The notes beneath the pieces were generated by a model. It was not told the origin of the DNA and made no database searches. It was given only the letters and a program-made list of their open reading frames with translations. Below are positions 54,207-62,282 of a stretch of 64,000 bases of DNA, piece by piece. Source of the stretch: Veillonella magna DSM 19857 (lineage in GTDB: Bacteria > Bacillota > Negativicutes > Veillonellales > Veillonellaceae); NCBI RefSeq assembly GCF_000428745.1, contig NZ_AUAN01000008.1, forward strand, positions 1 to 64,000. Direction: 5' to 3'. Every line of letters starts with the position of its first letter. Within the stretch, counting starts at the first letter, position 1. The translations under genes were made by a program, and so were the position numbers.

Positions 54207-54494
54207 GTGAAGGTGGTAAAACGTATTGACAGTAATAGTAATAAAGAAATATTATTTCGACAGATTGGGGCTAAGATCACCTATTATAGAAAGGCACAGC
54301 AGCTGACACAAGAACAATTAGCGGCACGTGTCAACGTCAGTACGAATACTATCGGACGAATCGAGCGCGGCAAGTATAATAACAATATATCGCTTTCTTT
54401 ATTATTGGACATAGCCGTTGGTCTGGGCATAGAGGCGTATGTACTGTTGATGTTTACGGAAGAGGAAAAGCGTGTATGGCATGGTGGTGACTAA
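54207..54494 (+). CDS. XRE family helix-turn-helix regulator
   Basis: The 95-aa protein is one Cro/C1-type domain: IGAKITYYRKAQQLTQEQLA, then VNVSTNTIGRIERG. The short C-terminus ends near residue 95. It starts at a GTG behind AGAAGG; a second GTG two codons later is possible. It is a candidate regulator of the zinc-ribbon cluster. Confidence 0.85.
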   Translation: MKVVKRIDSNSNKEILFRQIGAKITYYRKAQQLTQEQLAARVNVSTNTIGRIERGKYNNNISLSLLLDIAVGLGIEAYVLLMFTEEEKRVWHGGD

Positions 54495-54529
54495 CAGAAC
54501 CGATAGAAGAATGCTGTGAGATATAGATA

Positions 54530-54566
54530 GCTACAACAGAATGACAGCTGTTGTAGCTTCTTTTTA
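54530..54566 (+). terminator. terminator after the XRE gene
   Basis: GCTACAACAG and CTGTTGTAGC form a 10-bp stem around 8 nt, followed by TTCTTTTT. Confidence 0.85.
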
Positions 54567-54635
54567 TATAAAAATTTTACAGGGACAGATGGATGTCCTT
54601 ATAACATAGTAGAATATGAGCGAGGAGGGATTAGT

Positions 54636-55583
54636 ATGGCAAAGTTTTGTAAACAATGTGGCGCACCGTTAGAGGTGAATCAAAAGTTTTGTAGCGAGTG
54701 CGGTTCCAAGGTGTTAACAGAAGAGCTTCAGGAGAGGTCACTGTCTAAATTTGAAACGTTTAAGAAAGGAATCCAATCCATTTCCATAATAGAGAAGTGG
54801 CAGCAGTGGCCTAAAAAGAAAAAGTGGATTGCTGTTATAGCGGTGGTAGCGGTGCTCGGCGGTGGTATTGGCGGAGGCTCCTATTATATGCATGTGAAGC
54901 AGTTGGAAGCAGAGGCAGCCTTGGCGGCACAAGAAGAAGCAGCTAAAGCAGAAGAAGCTAGGAAGGCAGAAGAGGCTAAGAAAGCCGAGGAGGCCAAAAA
55001 GGCGGAAGAAGCAAAAAAAGAACAGGAGTCAAAGCTAGCGGAAGCACAACGAATAGCAGCTACGGGAGCGCAAACACCGGCAGAGGTGCAAGTAGAACTG
55101 GGCCTTTGGGAAATTCCGGGAAAGGTAGTAGCTACTACGTTAGGGCTTAGCCCAGATGGTTACTTGGCACTACTGCAGCGAGGAAACACATATGTATATG
55201 CTTTTGTTGATCACAAGGCGCATCGTGCCGGGAAAATTAGTTTTGATTCGACCGAAGAGTTTTATGGTATACTCACAGGGCCTAGTGGTAGATCCAAACG
55301 ACTTGTATTTAGATTAAGGATACACGGTGATGCGGAAGGTGCCGATAGTAAGTTAGGTACTTGGGGAGGTAATGGCGAACATGATTTTAAGGTGTGTGCT
55401 TTTTATGATAGAAACAGTGATGGCAGCCGTGTCTTGAAAAGTTATTTTAGTGCCAGAGGAGCCAATCCGGATCGATTCCATGCGTATATTAATGAGAAAA
55501 AGAATGTTGATCTGGCTCGGTTAGTTGTTTCTCAAATACGACCGCTGTTTTTAGAGGCGGATAGAAATGGAATTAAATTGTAG
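54636..55583 (+). CDS. zinc-ribbon membrane protein 2 with Lys/Glu/Ala repeat
   Basis: The 315-aa product has a zinc ribbon (C5, C8, C19, C22), a membrane segment near residues 66-88, then four tandem KAEEAK-type hexapeptides (18-nt DNA repeats near 54950-55020) forming a rigid charged helix. A C-terminal globular domain (about 140-315) follows, which I do not recognise. With one membrane pass, the zinc ribbon should be cytoplasmic and the repeat and C-terminal domain outside. It starts after GAGGAGG. A small membrane protein gene follows 13 nt downstream. Confidence 0.7.
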   Translation: MAKFCKQCGAPLEVNQKFCSECGSKVLTEELQERSLSKFETFKKGIQSISIIEKWQQWPKKKKWIAVIAVVAVLGGGIGGGSYYMHVKQLEAEAALAAQEEAAKAEEARKAEEAKKAEEAKKAEEAKKEQESKLAEAQRIAATGAQTPAEVQVELGLWEIPGKVVATTLGLSPDGYLALLQRGNTYVYAFVDHKAHRAGKISFDSTEEFYGILTGPSGRSKRLVFRLRIHGDAEGADSKLGTWGGNGEHDFKVCAFYDRNSDGSRVLKSYFSARGANPDRFHAYINEKKNVDLARLVVSQIRPLFLEADRNGIKL

Positions 55584-55596
55584 AAAGGAGCATATC

Positions 55597-55878
55597 ATGG
55601 CGGTAAAGAATTTTTTAGTGACTGGATGGAGTGACGGCTATCATTTGGTAAGAAATAATAAAAGGTGGGCCATGTCATACTTGGCAATGGCACTTGTTTG
55701 GTCTGTAGTGATAGCCGTGATGTTGGTGATGCCAAGCGAAGGATGCATGGGTGTACTTCAGCAGATGATGGCAGTAGCAGATGCGTATGTAGGTGTTAGT
55801 ATCATTGGCGTGATGTCCACGGCTTTTATGATAGGCATGAGTTTGTATGGCTTGATTACGTATGATGCATCTCGGTAG
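55597..55878 (+). CDS. small membrane protein
   Basis: The 93-aa product has two hydrophobic segments (about residues 29-47 and 67-87) with a polar loop containing Cys. No family is recognised. AAAGGAG precedes ATG 55597; the in-frame ATG at 55567 lies inside the upstream gene. It probably accompanies zinc-ribbon protein 2. Confidence 0.55.
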   Translation: MAVKNFLVTGWSDGYHLVRNNKRWAMSYLAMALVWSVVIAVMLVMPSEGCMGVLQQMMAVADAYVGVSIIGVMSTAFMIGMSLYGLITYDASR

Positions 55879-56033
55879 GCGATAGTTAGGTAAGGCAAGT
55901 TGTAGAAGCTGAGGCGAAAATATATTCCCCACTTTAGATAAACAGTGTAGAAAAAATAAGTAGATAGGATTATAATGGACAAGTATGTAAAACGATTGTA
56001 GTAGTAGGACGAAGTGAAGTAGGTAGTATAGGT

Positions 56034-57884
56034 ATGGACAGCAATTCAAATCAGCAGCGGTTAAAGAAACGCAGGCGTGGTAAATTATCCGGTATTGACG
56101 GATTAAAAGCGATAGCGATTATTGGGGTAACGTTATTTCATATGTTGCCGCAGGATGTACCGGGCGGGTACATGGGGGTGTCGCTCTTTTTTGTCATTAC
56201 CGGTTATTTATTGGCCTTTTCGGACAGCAACAGGCTAAGACAGCATGCGTATAGTATTACACAATATTTGTGGCATCGTATTCGCCGCATTTATCCGCCG
56301 CTTCTCATTATGCTGTTGGTGACGGTAGGCGTGAATGGATTGTTATTGCCCAATAGTCTTAATGGCATTCGCCCCGAATTGATGTCGATTGTATTCGGCT
56401 ATAATAACTTTTGGCAAATTGCACAAGATGCCGATTATTTTACGCGGCTCATTAATGTGTCGCCGTTTACCCACTTGTGGTTTATGGGCATCGAAATGCA
56501 ATATTTCATCATTTGGCCGATACTATTCGGTATATTTATATGGCTGTGTCGGCGGCTAAGCTATCGGGTAGCCATGGCCGTGTTGGCGTTTGTTGCCTTA
56601 GGATCTTCTTTGTTGATGACCATTCAGTATCATCCGGGAGATGACGTAACGCGGCTGTATTACGGAACCGATACACGGATATATGCGCTGCTCTTCGGCG
56701 CGTTTTTGGGGATACGTCGTTCCATGCACACGCAGGGGGATGAGTGGTCGCGGGTTCGGCAAGCTATTAATTCTATTGTATTTTTGGCGTTGTTGGCCGG
56801 AGTGATTGCTTGCTATGCTTTGCTGGATGGCAAAAATCCCATCGTATATCAATACATGATGTTGGCGGCTACCTTTGGCTTTGGACTGCTCATACTGCTA
56901 TGCGAATATGATCGTTTAGCAGTCGCCCGCTTCCTTAATTGGCCCGCGGTCGCTTGGCTGGGGAAACGAAGCTATGGTATTTTCCTCTGGCAGTATCCGG
57001 TACTCTACTTATTCCAACAGTGTAAGGTGGCAGAGTATGTAGGCAATCCCTTTGTGTATAACGGTTGTATCATCGCACTGATTATTGCCTTGACGGTATG
57101 GTCGGATTCCGTGGTAGGCAAACTTAGCCAAGGATTTACGCTTCGATCCTTTTGCAGTTGGCTGCGCGGGGTGTCTATGCGGCTCGTTACAGCCGTAGCC
57201 TGTGTGGTGATGTGCTTTGGGGTGGTGGCTGTGTTTAGTGCATCCGATGAAAAGGCGGCAGACATGAGTGAGTTACAAGCGCGATTACAAGCCAATGCAG
57301 AAGAGCAACAGGCAGAAAATGAAAAGGCGCGGCAATTTACGGCAGAGGAACAGTCTGAGGTAGAAGCGTCGTTAACCGGTGTGTCGGCTATCGGCGACTC
57401 GGTCATGCTCGGTGCTTCGCCGGCGATGCGCAAGGTGTTGCCCGGTGTCTATATTGATGCCAAGGTATCGCGCTATGTGGGGGCCGGTCTTGATATTGCC
57501 AGAGGATTGGCGGAGCAGAATCGTTTGGGCCATGTTGTTGTTATCGGTCTTGGCACAAATGGTCCGATTACGGGTTACTACGAACATGAAACGAAGGACT
57601 TAGTCAATTACTTGGGACCGGATCGGATGATTTTCTGGGTAAACGTGTACGGACCGAAGTTAGAATGGGAAAAGCCGAATAACGAATATTTGGAACAGCT
57701 GGCGAAGGAACGCGACAATATTGTGATTGTAAATTGGCATGACCTAGCGGCCAAGCATCCGGAATGGCTCAGCGAGGATGGTATTCATCCCAATGATGAA
57801 GGGATAAAAGAATATGCTAAGCTGTTACACGATACGATGGAAAAAACATTGGCCGAGAAAAAGTTAAACGCTGATTTGCAATAG
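56034..57884 (+). CDS. OatA-like membrane O-acetyltransferase with SGNH domain
   Basis: The 616-aa product has an N-terminal acyltransferase-3 domain of about ten membrane segments (IDGLKAIAIIGVTLFHML; RIRRIYPPLLIML) and a C-terminal SGNH esterase-like domain from about residue 445. There the nucleophile is in IGDSVMLG, the glycine/asparagine block is GLGTNG, and the Asp-His pair is in EDGIHPN. Such proteins move acetyl groups across the membrane onto peptidoglycan or surface polysaccharide, giving lysozyme resistance in OatA. The start has only a weak ribosome site. A bidirectional terminator follows. Confidence 0.9.
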   Translation: MDSNSNQQRLKKRRRGKLSGIDGLKAIAIIGVTLFHMLPQDVPGGYMGVSLFFVITGYLLAFSDSNRLRQHAYSITQYLWHRIRRIYPPLLIMLLVTVGVNGLLLPNSLNGIRPELMSIVFGYNNFWQIAQDADYFTRLINVSPFTHLWFMGIEMQYFIIWPILFGIFIWLCRRLSYRVAMAVLAFVALGSSLLMTIQYHPGDDVTRLYYGTDTRIYALLFGAFLGIRRSMHTQGDEWSRVRQAINSIVFLALLAGVIACYALLDGKNPIVYQYMMLAATFGFGLLILLCEYDRLAVARFLNWPAVAWLGKRSYGIFLWQYPVLYLFQQCKVAEYVGNPFVYNGCIIALIIALTVWSDSVVGKLSQGFTLRSFCSWLRGVSMRLVTAVACVVMCFGVVAVFSASDEKAADMSELQARLQANAEEQQAENEKARQFTAEEQSEVEASLTGVSAIGDSVMLGASPAMRKVLPGVYIDAKVSRYVGAGLDIARGLAEQNRLGHVVVIGLGTNGPITGYYEHETKDLVNYLGPDRMIFWVNVYGPKLEWEKPNNEYLEQLAKERDNIVIVNWHDLAAKHPEWLSEDGIHPNDEGIKEYAKLLHDTMEKTLAEKKLNADLQ

Positions 57885-57931
57885 GTGTGAGGCTAAAAAA
57901 AGAGTGAGCAGAAAGTAATAGGTAACCATAG

Positions 57932-57976
57932 AAAAGGCTGTACGAAATGTGAGTTCATTTCGTACAGCCTTTTTAT
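57932..57976. terminator. bidirectional terminator between acyltransferase and Yip1 genes
   Basis: AAAAGGCTGTACGAAATG pairs with CATTTCGTACAGCCTTTTT, an 18-bp perfect stem. It serves both convergent genes. Confidence 0.9.
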
Positions 57977-57989
57977 TGTTTTTGATTGA

Positions 57990-58670
57990 CTACATATGGC
58001 TCGCACCAAATGCGATAAGAAACAAAATAAATGCAGGCAACGCCAAAGCGAGGATGGTACGACCATAGCTTAAATGACTGCTTTCTTTAAGGAAGCGAAT
58101 GGCCAGGTAGGAGAACCAAATGGAAATGGGGAAGAAGGCTATAGCAAGAATGCTAAGCCCTTGGATGATGCCGGAAAGCATAGAGGCTGTGAAGGCAGAT
58201 GAAGAGACTAAGGTAATGATAAAGATAACAAAGGCGCTCACGCATAATAGAATAGGAATGATGAGGTTTAACAGATTGGATAGCAATAAAAAATGAAGGA
58301 ATCCGGTACGCACATTGATCGACGTGCCATTGCTGCCCATGATGGAGAGAAGCTTCCAAAGAATAAAGGCGCATAGTCGCCATAGCCAATAGCTAAGGAA
58401 GATCATGATAGGGAGACCTATGGTATTTAAAAAGAGCATAAGCAATGAGAAACCGCCCATGTCAAGAGAGCGACCCGTGAACAATGTGGTCAATGTGGCA
58501 AGCAGATTGGGAATGAGTTGTATAACGTAGTTAAGGACATACAAGAACATATCATCACGGTCCGGTTCCGTTGAGGCAAGCGCGCGAATAGTTATAAAGG
58601 GATGCGTGACGAGTTGCCAAGCAGTTTTACAATAGTGTAATGAGTCTTGAAAAATATTAGCAGCGCTCAT
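57990..58670 (-). CDS. YIP1 family-like membrane protein
   Basis: The 226-aa product begins with a short soluble segment ending in LVTHPFITIRAL, typical of bacterial Yip1-domain proteins. Five hydrophobic segments follow. No biochemical function is established for this group. The start ATG at 58670 (minus strand) follows AAAGGAGAG; the earlier in-frame ATG at 58694 does not. It is the only leftward gene in the accessory region. Confidence 0.65.
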   Translation of the reverse strand: MSAANIFQDSLHYCKTAWQLVTHPFITIRALASTEPDRDDMFLYVLNYVIQLIPNLLATLTTLFTGRSLDMGGFSLLMLFLNTIGLPIMIFLSYWLWRLCAFILWKLLSIMGSNGTSINVRTGFLHFLLLSNLLNLIIPILLCVSAFVIFIITLVSSSAFTASMLSGIIQGLSILAIAFFPISIWFSYLAIRFLKESSHLSYGRTILALALPAFILFLIAFGASHM

Positions 58671-59021
58671 ACTCTCTCTCCTTTGTGGATTCATTAACAG
58701 TTAGAATAGGATGATTACTTGTATTTTATCATAGATGGTAATGCAGCGTAATGGAAAAAGCTATGTACGGTTAGGTTGTCGAGGAGAAAGGGAAGATGGG
58801 AAAGGCTAGCCATGGTATGAGGCGACATGATTAGGTGGATTTTGTACAAGTTTAGTCGTTACCGTTTGATAGAAGTTATGTAAGAATAAAAGTATAGTAG
58901 GTCGTATCGGGTAGGATACGTGATGTACTGAATTTTATAGTTGTAAGGGTTTGATGAAAAGGTGCAATGAAGGCAAATGTGCCTCTCATTGCACCTTTTG
59001 CTATGTGCTAGGAGGTTTATT
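58671..59021 (+). other. intergenic region between divergent Yip1 and zinc-ribbon genes
   Basis: This 351-nt stretch has no credible ORF. It holds the hairpin at 58957-58999 and the ribosome site for the next gene. I could not name a clear promoter on either strand. Confidence 0.55.
58957..58999 (+). terminator. strong hairpin terminator inside a leader (attenuator candidate)
   Basis: AAAAGGTGCAATGA pairs with TCATTGCACCTTTT, and an inner AGGCA/TGCCT helix extends the stem to 19 bp with one bulge. A T run ends it. It lies 22 nt before a start codon, and there is no plus-strand gene upstream for it to terminate. Confidence 0.7.
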
Positions 59022-59729
59022 ATGGCAAAGAAATGTGTATCATGCGGAACAGACTTACCTAACGATGCAGGATTTTGTACAGAGTGTGGTGCTCAACAGC
59101 CGGAGGTAAGACTGTGCAAACAGTGCGGTGCATTGCTTGAAAAGGATGCACTGTTTTGTGGCGAGTGCGGTGCGAAGTATGAAGATCCTAACAAACAGCA
59201 AACTGAGAGACCGGTAATCAAAGCAACACCTGTTATGGAATTGAAAGAAGAGAAAAAGTGGACCACCAGTCAGATGATAAGTATTGCTGTAGGTGTCCTC
59301 GTGGTTCTTTTTTTAGCAATCGCTATCTTTAATGGTGTCGGTGAGAATAAAGGTGCGGTTAAGAAAGCTGAAGAGGCACAGGCAATATCCGTAAAAGCAG
59401 AAACTATGATTGATGATTACATTAGGGACCAGGCAAAGGCAGAAAAAGAATACAAGGATAAAAAGATAGAGTTAACAGGCAAGGTATCCTCTAAAGGACA
59501 GTATAGGAATAGCCAAGATTACTATGTAACTGTCGGACGTCGCATGGCTGCCGGTAAATCATATTATGTATTATTAAGAATTCCTTCGAAGATGGCCGGT
59601 AAGCTTAATAAGTTGCACATCGGTGATTATGTGTCAGCAGAAGGCGTATGTCAAGGGATTGTAGAACAAGAAGATCCGACAGATGTATCAATACAAATTC
59701 CGGCACAGAAAATTAATGAAAATGACTAG
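59022..59729 (+). CDS. zinc-ribbon membrane protein 3 with OB-fold domain
   Basis: The 235-aa product has two N-terminal zinc ribbons (CVSCGTD...CTECG and CKQCGALL...CGECG), a membrane segment near residues 80-100 and a C-terminal OB-fold resembling the tRNA_anti-like putative lipoprotein family (KIELTGKVSSKGQYRNSQDYY... YVSAEGVCQGIV). The zinc ribbons should face the cytoplasm and the OB fold the outside. The start at 59022 follows AGGAGG; the frame is open upstream, but inside the hairpin. The next zinc-ribbon gene starts 14 nt downstream. Confidence 0.75.
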   Translation: MAKKCVSCGTDLPNDAGFCTECGAQQPEVRLCKQCGALLEKDALFCGECGAKYEDPNKQQTERPVIKATPVMELKEEKKWTTSQMISIAVGVLVVLFLAIAIFNGVGENKGAVKKAEEAQAISVKAETMIDDYIRDQAKAEKEYKDKKIELTGKVSSKGQYRNSQDYYVTVGRRMAAGKSYYVLLRIPSKMAGKLNKLHIGDYVSAEGVCQGIVEQEDPTDVSIQIPAQKINEND

Positions 59730-59743
59730 GAGGTACGTAAAAC

Positions 59744-60502
59744 ATGGCTAAATTTTGTAAAAACTGTGGAGCTCCTTTAGATGAGGGAATAAAGTTTTGT
59801 AAGTCCTGTGGTACAGCAGTAGCCGCTAATAGTTCAAGCGGTAACGGCGTACAGCAGGTAGGTAGCACTGAGTCTAGTAGGCAGGAAGTCGCATCATATT
59901 CGATGGCGAATACTCATAAGCAAATGGGAGCGGAGCATTCTAAGAATAAACAGTTTGTTATTATCGGAATACTTATAGCCATCCTTGTCGCGGCAGCCGG
60001 TGGTGGTTATTACTATTATCATCAGCAACAGGTGAAGATTGAACAGATGCAAGCAGAGCAGGCGGCTGCCGAGGAAGCGAAGGCTAAGAAGGAAGCTGAG
60101 GAAAAGGCCGCCAAGGAACAAAACGATAAGCAACAAGCTCAAATTACGTCGGCGTATATCCAAAAGGCGTTAAGTCAGCTTGATGCGGGTGAACGTGATT
60201 TGAAGAGCTTGGCAGATATGATCAATTCGGGCGTTTACATGACATCTACATTACTAAATGAAGAAGCCAATGTGGTATCGCGCATTGAAGGTCGTCGAGC
60301 CGATTTAAAGAAGATGACAGCACCGGCAGATTCTTCAATTGTTAATGATGTGGAAGCGTTGTATTCGATTCAAACACAGCGAGCCAACTTCATGGCAAAA
60401 GGCATACAAGGTGATACATCGCAGTATGCAGTAGGTGGCAATTACTATGATCAGTACTATGCTAAATTAGATGCGTTTAAGAAGGCGCATAATGTACAAT
60501 GA
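59744..60502 (+). CDS. zinc-ribbon membrane protein 4 with coiled coil
   Basis: The 252-aa product has one zinc ribbon (C5, C8, C19, C22), a polar linker, a membrane segment near residues 67-87, a coiled coil rich in Ala, Glu and Lys (about 90-135) and a helical C-terminal region. The zinc-ribbon sequence is nearly that of protein 2 (MAKFCKNCGAPL versus MAKFCKQCGAPL), so the two are recent relatives. AGGAGG precedes the start. It overlaps the next gene by 4 nt. Confidence 0.7.
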   Translation: MAKFCKNCGAPLDEGIKFCKSCGTAVAANSSSGNGVQQVGSTESSRQEVASYSMANTHKQMGAEHSKNKQFVIIGILIAILVAAAGGGYYYYHQQQVKIEQMQAEQAAAEEAKAKKEAEEKAAKEQNDKQQAQITSAYIQKALSQLDAGERDLKSLADMINSGVYMTSTLLNEEANVVSRIEGRRADLKKMTAPADSSIVNDVEALYSIQTQRANFMAKGIQGDTSQYAVGGNYYDQYYAKLDAFKKAHNVQ

Positions 60503-61509
60503 GTAGATTCTTCGGACGACAAAATTTGCACTATGGACTAATGCATCGGAAAACATATAGATATGTGCGTCATGTAGTGGGAAGCGCGCTGGTAATGAGT
60601 ATTTTTTTATCCGGCTGTGCGATGGTACCGGCAGAGAATGAGGAACAACCGGCAAAGAATGTCAAAACAGTAGAAACGATAACGGCTCGAACTGCCTCTG
60701 GTAATGCCTCAAGTATTCCGGCATGGCATGAGGATGCGAAGAAGGCAATAGGTCAAATCCTTGGGGATGAAGTAAGTAAATATGGTATATACGCTTTTTA
60801 TCCTACTGCGGACACAGTTCCTTTGATTATACAGTCGCGTCCCATGCGGTCGGCTAGTATGATTAAGGTTTTTATTATGGGAAAGGCCATGCAAGAGGTG
60901 GAACGAGGACGGTTGTCTCTTGATGAAATGATTACTTTGAAAGCGAACGATAAGGTAGGGGGAGCCGGCATAATTGCCGGTTGGGCTGACGGAACAGATA
61001 TACCGGTAAGGGAGTTACTTAGGTTGATGATTACGGAAAGTGACAATACAGCAACCAATCTAATGATTGATCGTTTAGGTATGGAGGCCATTAATGAGTA
61101 TATCCGTCAAGAAGGCTATGGTGAAACTAAACTGCAACGCAAAATGATGGATACAGCGGCGGCAGAAGCAGGACGCGAAAATATAACATCACCTGCGGAC
61201 CTTGGACATTTCTTTACGCGTATGTGGAAAGGCGAAGGAATGACAGCGGGAACAAGGGAACAAATGCTGACTTGGCTATATGAACAGACGGATACGGAAT
61301 GTTTGCCACAGGCATTTCCTCAAGGAAAGATTGCTCATAAAACGGGGGAGTTAGTAGGGCTCTATGATGATGGCGGAATTGTTGTTCGGGAAGGAACTCC
61401 TTTGGTGATATGCATTATGAATGATGATATTGATAGTCGAGGGGGGGCTATACGTGATATGCAAAAAATAGCTAGAGTCATTGGTGCAAATGGTTCATCA
61501 AAAAAATAA
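60499..61509 (+). CDS. class A beta-lactamase-fold lipoprotein (serine hydrolase)
   Basis: The 336-aa product has a lipobox LSGC (C40) after an unusually long N-terminus, then a penicilloyl-serine transferase-like domain: S120-x-x-K123 (SASMIKV), SDN (ESDNTATN) and KTG (HKTGEL). It is a membrane-anchored exported enzyme. It could be a beta-lactamase, a carboxypeptidase relative or another amide/ester hydrolase; a Glu-166-type residue was not identified. The ATG overlaps the preceding stop, so it is translationally coupled to zinc-ribbon protein 4. Confidence 0.75.
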   Translation: MSRFFGRQNLHYGLMHRKTYRYVRHVVGSALVMSIFLSGCAMVPAENEEQPAKNVKTVETITARTASGNASSIPAWHEDAKKAIGQILGDEVSKYGIYAFYPTADTVPLIIQSRPMRSASMIKVFIMGKAMQEVERGRLSLDEMITLKANDKVGGAGIIAGWADGTDIPVRELLRLMITESDNTATNLMIDRLGMEAINEYIRQEGYGETKLQRKMMDTAAAEAGRENITSPADLGHFFTRMWKGEGMTAGTREQMLTWLYEQTDTECLPQAFPQGKIAHKTGELVGLYDDGGIVVREGTPLVICIMNDDIDSRGGAIRDMQKIARVIGANGSSKK

Positions 61510-61616
61510 ATGTAGTACCAACACTTTCGTTATATGGAAAATAGCCGTTCATAACGCCATCGCTCAACCGATTTCCCCTATGAGCTACAGACTCAGAGCG
61601 AACGCATAGCGAAACT

Positions 61617-61690
61617 ATGATGGAAAGAACGGTGGAAAGTGCGATGGAAAGAACGATGGAAAGCATGATGGAAAGAATGAGAGAAAAAAC
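61617..61690 (+). repeat. 12-nt tandem repeat, about six copies
   Basis: Units of the type ATGATGGAAAGA repeat head to tail with small changes: ACGGTGGAAAGT, GCGATGGAAAGA, ACGATGGAAAGC, ATGATGGAAAGA, ATGAGAGAAAAA. The GGAAAG core is constant in the first five. Confidence 0.8.
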
Positions 61691-61879
61691 GAATACGTAT
61701 CCGAACTACAGACCGGGTGACGGTAAAGAGTAGCGTAAATAATTTTCCTTCAACCGAGCCACACACCGAGCGCATTCCTAAACAAAACAATACAAGACTA
61801 TCTCTAAAGAAATTCTGTAAAGAAAGGTAAGACGGATAGCGTTGATCAACGAAAAGAAATGATTGTTAAGTAAAATTGC

Positions 61880-61908
61880 TTGACAGTCTTTCTTGTCTTT
61901 GCTAGAAT
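61880..61908 (+). promoter_or_regulatory. promoter of ylxM-ffh
   Basis: TTGACA and TAGAAT are spaced by 17 nt. The decamer GCTTGACAGT that spans the -35 recurs at 61928. Confidence 0.83.
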
Positions 61909-61957
61909 AAAGTGTAAAGTTTTTTAGCTTGACAGTAAAGAGAAGTGAGGTGACCTT

Positions 61958-62281
61958 ATGGAAGACAGAATTACAGTAAGCCTGTTACTCGATTTCTATG
62001 GGGCACTCTTGACGAAACGGCAACGTGAGTGCTTGGTGTTACATCATGAAGATGATATGTCACTCGGTGAAATCGCCGAGGAGCTGGGGATTTCACGGCA
62101 GGCTGTTCACGATAATATGCAGCGGGCGATGCAACTGTTGGAAGGGTATGAAGATACGCTTCACATGGTAGCACAGTATACAAGGCGGGAAGCAGTCATC
62201 GCTGAGTTTCGCAGTGAATTGGCAAAGCCGATTCTTTCGAAGGATCGCCTAAGCGCATTAGTAGCACAGATGGAGGGATAA
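61958..62281 (+). CDS. ylxM: YlxM/p13-like DNA-binding protein
   Basis: The 107-aa product is a sigma-70 region-4-like helix-turn-helix: LTKRQRECLVLHHEDDMSLGEIAEELGISRQAVHD across residues ~17-51 (quoted in part from the family core). YlxM genes precede ffh throughout Bacillota and are thought to assist the SRP pathway. GAGGTGACC precedes the ATG. ffh starts one base after its stop. Confidence 0.92.
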   Translation: MEDRITVSLLLDFYGALLTKRQRECLVLHHEDDMSLGEIAEELGISRQAVHDNMQRAMQLLEGYEDTLHMVAQYTRREAVIAEFRSELAKPILSKDRLSALVAQMEG

Positions 62282-62282
62282 C

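Larger units (their letters stand above)
61510..61957 (+). other. intergenic region with 12-nt tandem repeat
   Basis: This 448-nt stretch carries the repeat at 61617-61690 and the ylxM-ffh promoter at 61880-61908. No terminator was seen after the lipoprotein gene. A 38-codon frame across the repeat lacks a ribosome site. Confidence 0.6.

Noticed and set aside
60499-61509. Calling the serine hydrolase an antibiotic resistance beta-lactamase
   Set aside because: Only the general SxxK, SDN and KTG motifs are visible; hydrolysis of beta-lactams cannot be claimed.
61617-61733. 38-codon frame across the 12-nt repeats
   Set aside because: No ribosome site; the open frame follows from the repeat unit having no stop codon.
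61510-62282. Small SRP RNA gene near ffh
   Set aside because: The conserved GGAAGG/GCAGC apical loop of SRP RNA is not found here.
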